This document shows positions 57,661-64,000 of a DNA stretch of 64,000 nucleotides, one piece after another. Positions within the stretch are counted from its first letter, which is position 1. Each line of letters opens with the position of its first letter. Below the pieces are notes generated by a model that saw nothing but the letters and a program-made list of their open reading frames with translations, did not search any database and was not told the DNA's origin. The DNA is taken from assembly GCA_024508355.1 (NCBI GenBank), contig JAMZEJ010000001.1, forward strand, positions 1 to 64,000. Reading direction: 5' to 3'. The stretch comes from Rhizosaccharibacter radicis. Its GTDB lineage: Bacteria; Pseudomonadota; Alphaproteobacteria; Acetobacterales; Acetobacteraceae. The translations under genes were made by a program, and so were the position numbers.

Positions 57661-58068
57661 ATGACCCAGATCCGGATGCTCGAACCCCATGACCCGCTGC
57701 CGGACGCGCCGGCCGTGGTGCTGATGCGCCGCTTCGAGGAGGACGATCCCAGGCAGGCGATGATCGAGCTGATCGTGCTGGAGCCGGGCGGCAGGGAGCA
57801 TAACCGCCGGCTGCTGGCGGGCGACGGCTCGCCGATGCCCTGGGACGCGGCCAACCGCGAGGCCGCCGCCGCCGCGCAGGAAGAAGGGCTGGACGCCGTC
57901 TACCACGTCGACCGCACCCGCGGCCCGCGCGAGAGCGAGATCCTGGGCCATGGCGGCGACCACAGCGTCGGCATGGACAAGCTCGTGGACGACGACCTGG
58001 AAGATGGCGAGCACGGGCCGGACATGCGCGACGAGGCGCTGCACCACACCGCTCCCCGCCGGTTCTAA
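57661..58068 (+). CDS. acidic hypothetical protein
   Basis: 135 residues, no signal or transmembrane segment. A short core VVLMRRFEEDDPRQAMIELIVLEPGG precedes an acidic C-terminal half ending HTAPRRF with several His. I do not recognise a family. ATG at 57661 has AAGGA 9 nt upstream, and codon use is like that of neighbours, so it is probably real. Confidence 0.6.
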   Translation: MTQIRMLEPHDPLPDAPAVVLMRRFEEDDPRQAMIELIVLEPGGREHNRRLLAGDGSPMPWDAANREAAAAAQEEGLDAVYHVDRTRGPRESEILGHGGDHSVGMDKLVDDDLEDGEHGPDMRDEALHHTAPRRF

Positions 58069-58548
58069 CCGTCCCGGCCGACCGGCGCCGTCACGGCGGC
58101 CCGCGTCGGGGCTTCCCGGCACATCCGGGCACCAGCGGGCCGGCATCACGACGGGGTGCCGGCCGGCTCCGGCTCCCGGGGCGGATCGGCGCGTCCGTTC
58201 CGCAGACCGTCGTCCGCCAGAGCCGGCCGGCATGACCTGAAGCGTCGTCCGGCCGGCTCGCGCGGCCCGCCGCGCCTGCGCCGGACCCGGGGGCGAGCGC
58301 AGCAGCCTGGTTTTCCTGTTCTGCGCGGCCCGAGCCGGGTCGCCCACGGCGCGTGCGATCCCGGTGAAGATCAACGAGTTCTAGCCCCGGAGCTTGCCAG
58401 CCGACACACGGCGATCGCTCGCCGTCCGGCGCTGCCGCGTGGTCTGCGGTTCCCACGCGGTGGATGCTCGTGCGCGGCCCGCGGCGGGAGAACCGGCGGC
58501 TCCTCGGCCCACAAAAAAGCCGGACGTTTGGTTCCCCCCGCGGCCCGC
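58069..58548. other. 480-bp spacer upstream of the SARP-type gene
   Basis: No supported gene. It holds a run of six A (58513-58518). The promoter itself lies at its right end. Confidence 0.4.
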
Positions 58549-58576
58549 TTGGTTATGATCGTTACGGTGTTATGAT
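58549..58576 (+). promoter_or_regulatory. sigma-70-type promoter with 9-bp direct repeat
   Basis: TTGGTT, 16 bp, TATGAT. GTTATGATC occurs twice (58552-58560 and 58569-58577), centres 17 bp apart and overlapping the -35 and -10 boxes, so it could also be an operator. The regulator's ATG is 68 bp downstream. Confidence 0.55.
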
Positions 58577-58644
58577 CCCGTCGCCGTTGCCACGGCACCT
58601 AGCAGCGCGTCGCATTGATGTTTCCGGGTCCGAAAGGAAATCCG

Positions 58645-60921
58645 ATGTCGGGTTCCGCCGCATCCTCCGCTCTTCCCCCGGGCGAAGGAGCCGCTGCCTA
58701 TCAGAACGGCGTCCGGCCGGGGCTGCCGCGGCCCGACGCGGTGCTGCTGAGGCTGCAGCTGATCGGCCGCATGCAGGCCACCACGCTCGCCAACGAGAGC
58801 GTGCTGCCGCTCGGCCGCAAGACCCGGGGACTGCTGGCCATCCTGGCCCAGTCCGGCCGCAAGCCGGTGCTGCGCTCCAAGCTGGCGGAACTGTTGTGGT
58901 CGCGCCGCTCGGACGAACAGGCGCGCGCCTCGCTGCGGCAGGAGATCCATCGCCTGCTGGACGCTCTCGGGCCGCTCGGCGTGGACGTGATCTCGGTGGA
59001 ACGGCACATGCTGGCCTTGAAGCCCGCGCTGTCGTCCGTGGACACGGAGCGAATCCTCCACGCCACCCCCAACCAGGTGGAAAGCCTGCCGCCGATGAAC
59101 GGCGTGCTGCTGGAAGAACTGTCCGGCACCGACCCGGCATTCGACCGGTGGCTGGATGCCGAACGGCTGCGGCTGCGCGAGCATGCGTTGTCCTTGTTCG
59201 AGGGCGTGCTGCGGCGCCAGCGCGAAGGCAGCGGCGCGATGGCGGCGGCCCGGCAGCTGCTGCTGCTCGACAAGCTGCACGACGATGCGTGGGCGACCCT
59301 GATCCGCGGGCAGCTCCAGCTCGGCGAGCGCGCCCTGGCGCTGGATACCGCCGATCGCTGCCTGCGGGCCTTCGACGATCATCCCGGGGCTGGCCCCACG
59401 CCCGAAACCGGCCGGTTGATCGCCGAGCTTCGGGCGCGGCACCGGGAACGGGCGCAGGAAGCGCTGGTCCCCGCAAGGGAGGGAGACGTCCTGCCGCCGA
59501 TCCTGTCGCGCGGCGACGGAGCCGGCGATCCCGGCCCGGCGACCGACGCCGGCGCCCGTTCGCCGGCCGCGCGGCACGCGGCGAACCACCATCACCCCGG
59601 CTACCGTCCGGCCGGGGAGACCAGCATCTCGCGTCTCGCGGTGCTGCCGCTGGTCGACCTGGACAACGACGCCGGCGGCGCCCTGTTGTCCGAGGCGCTG
59701 GTGGAGGAGATCGTGTGCAGCCTCGACACCGCGCTGGCGCTCGAGGTGGTCAGCGGCAGCGAGCTGCAGCTCAGCCTGAAGCAGGGCCGCGACGACGAGC
59801 TGCTGCACCGCACGCTGGGCATCGGCTTCGTGCTGGACGGCACCCTGCAGCGCGGCGGCCCCCACCGAACGCCGGATCCGCGCGCGGCGGCTTCGGGAAC
59901 GGTCGCGACCGCCGCCGGGGGAACGGCGCCCACGACCACCCGGGTGATCCTGCGGCTCACCGACATCCGCAACGGCGGTCAGCTCGTGTGGGCGCACCGG
60001 CTCGACAGCAGCTGCGCGGACCGGCTGGGGCTGCAGGACGAGGTGCGCGCCCTGGTACGGGCGAGGCTGCCCTGGGAAGTGATGCGCGCCGAAGGACGCC
60101 GGGTGGCCAGGCTGCCGCTGGCCGAGCTGAGCGGCCACTGCCTCGCCTTGCGTGCCCTTCCCAAGCTGCTGCGGTTCGACAGGACCCAGAACAACAAGGC
60201 GGTGGAGCTGCTGGCACGGGCCGCCGGGCTGCAGACCGATCGCGACGAGGAGGCGGCGCTGCCGCACGCGATCCGGGCGCTGTGTCATGTGATCCGGCTG
60301 CGCCAGGGCTGGGGCGAACCCGACCGCGAGCGCGAGGCGGCGCGGGAAGCGGCGCGGGAAGGCCTGGCGACGGACAGCAACGACGCACTGCTGCTGGCGA
60401 TGGCCGCCCTGGCCCGCGACGAAGCGGACGACGCGCCGGACGAGGCGCTGGCGCTGCTGGAACGCGGGCTGGCCGGGGCGCCGAACTCGGCGATGCTGCT
60501 GGGGATGTCGGCTCGCCCGCTGCTGCGGCTGGGAGAGCTGGCCGAGGCCACGCGCCGCTTCGAGCGCTACAAGGCGCTGCACCCGACCCATCCGCTGGAG
60601 GTGCTGCTGGACGGCGTCGGGGTCTGGCTGTCGTTCCTGAACGGCGACGCTCCCGCCGCGGCCGATCGCGGCCGGACGCTGTGCGAACTCCAGCCGGCGG
60701 TGCCCGACAACGCGCTGCCCTATCTCGCGGCGCTGGGCACCCTGCGCCGCGATGCGGAAGCCGCGCGCATGCGCGACCGGCTGGCGGCGGCGCAGGCGCC
60801 CGGCGCCGCGATGGCCGATCCCCTGTCCCGGCTGGGGCTGCGGCACCCGGAGCATCGCGCCCGCGCGGCGGAAGGGCTGAGGCTGGCCGGCATGTCCGTC
60901 GGACACCCGGCGGCGAGCTGA
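58645..60921 (+). CDS. SARP/BTAD-type regulator with TolB-like and TPR domains
   Basis: 758 residues. N-terminal winged-helix/OmpR-like segment (about 30-110, GRKTRGLLAILAQSG, LAELLWSRRSDEQARASLRQEIHRLL in outline), a BTAD-type helical region to about 260, a TolB-N-like domain (RLAVLPLVDLDNDAGGALLSEALVEEI and later VILRLTDIRNGGQLVWAHRLD, in outline) and C-terminal tetratricopeptide-like helices. Such proteins regulate transcription in response to unknown signals. ATG 58645 is chosen because AAGGAAA precedes it; upstream starts at 58615 or 58618 are possible. No membrane segment is evident. Confidence 0.8.
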   Translation: MSGSAASSALPPGEGAAAYQNGVRPGLPRPDAVLLRLQLIGRMQATTLANESVLPLGRKTRGLLAILAQSGRKPVLRSKLAELLWSRRSDEQARASLRQEIHRLLDALGPLGVDVISVERHMLALKPALSSVDTERILHATPNQVESLPPMNGVLLEELSGTDPAFDRWLDAERLRLREHALSLFEGVLRRQREGSGAMAAARQLLLLDKLHDDAWATLIRGQLQLGERALALDTADRCLRAFDDHPGAGPTPETGRLIAELRARHRERAQEALVPAREGDVLPPILSRGDGAGDPGPATDAGARSPAARHAANHHHPGYRPAGETSISRLAVLPLVDLDNDAGGALLSEALVEEIVCSLDTALALEVVSGSELQLSLKQGRDDELLHRTLGIGFVLDGTLQRGGPHRTPDPRAAASGTVATAAGGTAPTTTRVILRLTDIRNGGQLVWAHRLDSSCADRLGLQDEVRALVRARLPWEVMRAEGRRVARLPLAELSGHCLALRALPKLLRFDRTQNNKAVELLARAAGLQTDRDEEAALPHAIRALCHVIRLRQGWGEPDREREAAREAAREGLATDSNDALLLAMAALARDEADDAPDEALALLERGLAGAPNSAMLLGMSARPLLRLGELAEATRRFERYKALHPTHPLEVLLDGVGVWLSFLNGDAPAAADRGRTLCELQPAVPDNALPYLAALGTLRRDAEAARMRDRLAAAQAPGAAMADPLSRLGLRHPEHRARAAEGLRLAGMSVGHPAAS

Positions 60922-61137
60922 CGGGCCGGCGAACCACGGCCGGCCCGGCCGCCGCGGCAGGGGATCGCGCAACACGGTCCGTGGCCGCCGCGTCGGCGCG
61001 GGCGCGCTTCCCCGGCGCGCGCCGCGCGGCGGCGCTTGGCGCGGGGCGGCACGCGGGATAGACAGGACCACGCCGCGTCGGGGTCCATGGCCATCGGGAC
61101 ACCCGGCAGCCCCTGCCCGAGGTGCCGCTTCGCCGCC

Positions 61138-61740
61138 ATGACCCGTCGCACGAGCCTTTCTTCCGATCGTTTCCAGGCCCGATCGATCGCCGCCCTGCCC
61201 CTGCCCGCGCGGGCAGGCTCGGTTCGTCGGCACGTCCTCCCGGTCGCCGGGGCATGGGCGCTGGCACCCCTTCTGCTGCTCGCCGGCTGCGGCGGCGGCG
61301 GCAAGGGCGAAAGCCAGCCCCTGGCCGCCAGCGCCAGCGCCCTGTCGGCCGGCAAGCCGCACGACAACCACCTGCTGGGCGAGGACCGCTCGGCCACCGG
61401 AGGCGACCAGACCGCGGGCGGCGTCAACGCCTTCCTGTGGCGCGGCGCCATCGACACGCTGGCCTTCATGCCGTTCGCCTCGGCCGAGCCGCAGGGCGGC
61501 GTCATCATCACCGACTGGTACAGCCCGCCCACCACCAGCGGCGAACGCTTCAAGATCACCGCCTACATCCTGGGCACCCAGCTCCGCTCCGACGCCATCC
61601 GGGTGTCGGTGTTCCGGCAGGTGCAGCAGAACGGCGAGTGGGTCGACAGCCCGGCGGCGCCCAACACGGCAGCCGACATCACCAGCAAGATCCTTGCGCG
61701 CGCGCGGCAGCTGCGCGCCACCAACGGCGGCCCGGGCTGA
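61138..61740 (+). CDS. DUF3576 lipoprotein
   Basis: 200 residues. Signal with lipobox LLAGC near residues 43-47. The rest matches the alphaproteobacterial DUF3576 family ([33 protein letters not shown], in outline) that lies directly before leuS. Function is unknown, outer membrane or periplasmic. The ATG at 61138 starts a long n-region; a later start is possible. leuS begins 59 bp after it. Confidence 0.88.
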   Translation: MTRRTSLSSDRFQARSIAALPLPARAGSVRRHVLPVAGAWALAPLLLLAGCGGGGKGESQPLAASASALSAGKPHDNHLLGEDRSATGGDQTAGGVNAFLWRGAIDTLAFMPFASAEPQGGVIITDWYSPPTTSGERFKITAYILGTQLRSDAIRVSVFRQVQQNGEWVDSPAAPNTAADITSKILARARQLRATNGGPG

Positions 61741-61799
61741 CAAACACGGGGGAACGGCACCGTTACCCCGCGCCGGCCGGCCGAAACAAAACGAACCCG

Positions 61800-64000
61800 A
61801 TGAACGCACCGATCCCCGACGCCCGGCCCGCTTCCCGGTCCGAGGCCGACCCCCACGACGCGGCGGCCGCCGGGCGCTACGAGTTCGCGGCCGCGGAGCC
61901 GCGCTGGCAGCACCGCTGGGCGGAAGCGGACTGCTTCTCCGTCCCGGACGTGCCGCCTGCGGACCGGCCCAAATACTACGTGCTGGAGATGTTCCCCTAT
62001 CCATCGGGGCAGCTCCACATGGGCCACGTGCGCAACTACACGCTGGGCGACGTGGTGGCGCGCTTCAAGCGGGCGCGCGGCTTCTCCGTGCTGCATCCGA
62101 TGGGCTGGGACGCGTTCGGGCTGCCGGCGGAGAACGCGGCGCGCGAGCGCGGCGCCAACCCGGCCGAATGGACGCTGCGCAACATCGAGATCATGCGCGG
62201 CACCCTGCAAAGCCTCGGGCTGTCGCTGAACTGGGACCGCGAGTTCGCCACCTGCCTGCCGGACTATTACGGCCACCAGCAGAAGCTGTTCCTCGACTTC
62301 CTCCGCGCCGGGCTGGTGGAACGTCGCGAAGCCTTCGTGAACTGGGACCCGGTGGACCACACCGTGCTCGCCAACGAGCAGGTGGTGGACGGCCGTGGCT
62401 GGCGATCCGGCGCGCTGATCGAGAAGAAGCGCCTGAGCCAGTGGTTCCTGCGCATCACCGACTTCGCCCCCGACCTGCTGGACGCCCTGGACGAGCTGCC
62501 CGACTGGCCGGAACGGGTGCGCACCATGCAGGCGCACTGGATCGGCCGCTCCGAAGGGGCGCGGGTGCGCTTCGCGCTGGACGAACCGGCGCCGGGCGGC
62601 ATCGGCGAGGTGGAAGTCTACACCACCCGCCCCGACACGCTGTTCGGCATGTCGTTCCTGGCGATCGCCCCGGAACATCCGCTGGCGGCCCAGGTCGCGG
62701 CCACGAACCCGGGGGCCGCCGGGTTCGTGGCGGAATGCCGCCGCCTCGGCACCAGCGAGGCCACCATCGAAGCAGCCGAGAAGCGCGGCTTCGATACCGG
62801 CCTGCGGGTGCGCCATCCCTTCATCGAGGGTGAAAGCTTTCCGGTCTGGATCGCCAATTTCGTGCTGATGGAATACGGCACCGGCGCCATCTTCGGCTGC
62901 CCGTGCGGCGACCAGCGCGACCTCGACTTCGCCCGCAAGTACGACCTGCCGGTGCCGGTGGTGGTGTTGCCGCCCGGGCAGGACGAGGCGTCGTTCACCA
63001 TCGGTCGCACCACCCATGAGGGCGATGGCACCCTGGTGCGCTCGGGCTTCCTGAACGGCATGAGCACCGCCGAGGGCAAGCGCGCGGCCATCCGCCGCCT
63101 GGAAGAGATCGGCGCCGGCGAGGGCGTCACCAACTGGCGGCTGAGGGACTGGGGCATCTCGCGCCAGCGCTACTGGGGCTGCCCGATCCCGGTGGTGCAT
63201 TGCGCGTCCTGCGGCATCGTGCCGGTGCCGGCCGAGCAGCTTCCCGTGGTGCTGCCGTCCGACCCGGATTTCTCGCGTCCGGGCAACGCGCTCGACCACC
63301 ATCCGACCTGGAAGCACACCACCTGCCCCGCCTGCGGCGGCAAGGCCGAGCGCGAAACCGACACCTGCGACACCTTCGTCGACAGTTCATGGTATTTCGC
63401 CCGCTTCACCGCGCCCCGCGCCGGAACGCCCACCGACCGGGCGGCGGCCGATGGCTGGCTGCCGGTGGACCAGTATATCGGCGGCATCGAGCACGCGATC
63501 CTGCACCTGCTCTACGCGCGCTTCTTCACCCGCGCCTTGCACAAGACCGGCCATGTCGGGCTGTCGGAGCCGTTCAAGCGCCTGTTCACCCAGGGCATGG
63601 TGAACCACGAAAGCTTCCGCGACCCGGCCGACGGCTCCTGGCTGTATCCGGAGGAGGTCGAGCGCACCGCCACCGGCGCCACCCGGCGCGACAACGGCGC
63701 GCCGGTCACGGTGGGCCGCGTCGAGAAGATGTCCAAGTCCAAGCGCAACACGGTGTCGCCGGAGGCGATCATCGCGCGCTTCGGGGCCGACACGGCGCGC
63801 TGGTTCGTGCTGAGCGACAACCCGCCCGAGCGCGACATGGAATGGACCGAGGCGGGCGTGTCGGGCGCGGCGCGCTTCGGCCAGCGCCTGTTCCGCGTGG
63901 TGCGTGCGGTGGCCGAGGGCACGGTGCCGGCCGGTGCGCCGGGCACGGCCGAGGGCGCGGTTGGCGAGCTGCGCCGGGCGACCCACCGCACGATCGCCGC
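61800..64000 (+). CDS. leuS: leucyl-tRNA synthetase, 5' part
   Basis: The first 733 residues of a class I aminoacyl-tRNA synthetase; the gene runs off the window end. HIGH-type motif in [13 protein letters not shown], editing domain (TTRPDTLFG, then [19 protein letters not shown]), [20 protein letters not shown] and KMSKS at 643-647. It charges tRNA-Leu, one of which (UAA) is encoded in this window. ATG at 61800. Confidence 0.97.
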   Translation, partial: MNAPIPDARPASRSEADPHDAAAAGRYEFAAAEPRWQHRWAEADCFSVPDVPPADRPKYYVLEMFPYPSGQLHMGHVRNYTLGDVVARFKRARGFSVLHPMGWDAFGLPAENAARERGANPAEWTLRNIEIMRGTLQSLGLSLNWDREFATCLPDYYGHQQKLFLDFLRAGLVERREAFVNWDPVDHTVLANEQVVDGRGWRSGALIEKKRLSQWFLRITDFAPDLLDALDELPDWPERVRTMQAHWIGRSEGARVRFALDEPAPGGIGEVEVYTTRPDTLFGMSFLAIAPEHPLAAQVAATNPGAAGFVAECRRLGTSEATIEAAEKRGFDTGLRVRHPFIEGESFPVWIANFVLMEYGTGAIFGCPCGDQRDLDFARKYDLPVPVVVLPPGQDEASFTIGRTTHEGDGTLVRSGFLNGMSTAEGKRAAIRRLEEIGAGEGVTNWRLRDWGISRQRYWGCPIPVVHCASCGIVPVPAEQLPVVLPSDPDFSRPGNALDHHPTWKHTTCPACGGKAERETDTCDTFVDSSWYFARFTAPRAGTPTDRAAADGWLPVDQYIGGIEHAILHLLYARFFTRALHKTGHVGLSEPFKRLFTQGMVNHESFRDPADGSWLYPEEVERTATGATRRDNGAPVTVGRVEKMSKSKRNTVSPEAIIARFGADTARWFVLSDNPPERDMEWTEAGVSGAARFGQRLFRVVRAVAEGTVPAGAPGTAEGAVGELRRATHRTIA

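Noticed and set aside
58570-62004. 1144-codon minus-strand frame
   Set aside because: Antisense to the SARP-type gene, the DUF3576 gene and leuS; composition is Gln/Arg/His-rich and no domain is visible.

Overview
The window is high-GC DNA from an alphaproteobacterium, most likely Acetobacteraceae or a close Rhodospirillales relative. This rests on several things seen together: the alphaproteobacterial flagellar regulators FlbT and FlaF beside flagellin, a FlbD-type sigma-54 activator inside the flagellar cluster, ctrA divergent from fliI-fliJ, the neighbourhood heparinase-rpe-rsmB, and a DUF3576 lipoprotein just before leuS. The assignment is an inference from gene content; no 16S rRNA gene is present.

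Layout. 0.2-5.3 kb: clpB, a Nudix hydrolase and a fused peroxiredoxin-like/2-oxoglutarate oxygenase. 5.7-12.1 kb (minus strand): flgE-flgK-flgL-flbT-flagellin-flaF, preceded by a good sigma-54 promoter. 12.3-24.7 kb (plus strand): fliK-flgD, then fliF-fliG-fliH-fliN-flbD, flhA, flhF and flhG. The fliK-flgD pair has its own sigma-54-like promoter, back to back with that of flgE. 24.8-26.7 kb: a 40-residue NepR-like protein with a possible EcfG-type promoter, a nitrilase-superfamily amidase and NAD kinase. 27-29.7 kb: ctrA divergent from fliI-fliJ. 30.2-31 kb: a small membrane protein/DUF883 pair.

31.0-34.5 kb is the most unusual part. It holds an intact three-gene polyamine-type ABC transporter locus in which the ATPase has lost every catalytic motif, the solute-binding protein carries a disordered insert of about 125 residues, and the permease is about half normal size but keeps a recognisable EAA-loop region. 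It looks like a decayed or repurposed importer with open frames and is my main candidate for a new system.

34.6-64 kb is mainly housekeeping: YcgN- and YgjP-type proteins, tRNA-Leu(UAA), HU with a strong terminator, a PucG-like aminotransferase, an M29 aminopeptidase, a glycosyltransferase, heparinase-rpe-rsmB, a YggS-type protein, kup, hemW, an exported nucleoside hydrolase, an SDR, DUF1489 and MOSC proteins, an SLT-SPOR lipoprotein, a SARP/TolB-domain regulator, a DUF3576 lipoprotein and the 5' part of leuS. Spacers here are long (350-830 bp) and GC-rich, and they are filled with antisense or spurious open frames that I do not call genes.

How the genes work together. The flagellar block supplies switch and MS-ring (FliF, FliG, FliN), export apparatus (FlhA, FliH, FliI, FliJ), hook and junction parts (FlgD, FlgE, FliK, FlgK, FlgL), filament (flagellin with FlbT and FlaF) and placement factors (FlhF, FlhG). 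CtrA and FlbD are the expected regulators. FliM, FliPQR, FlhB, the rod, the P and L rings, stators and chemotaxis genes are not in this window.
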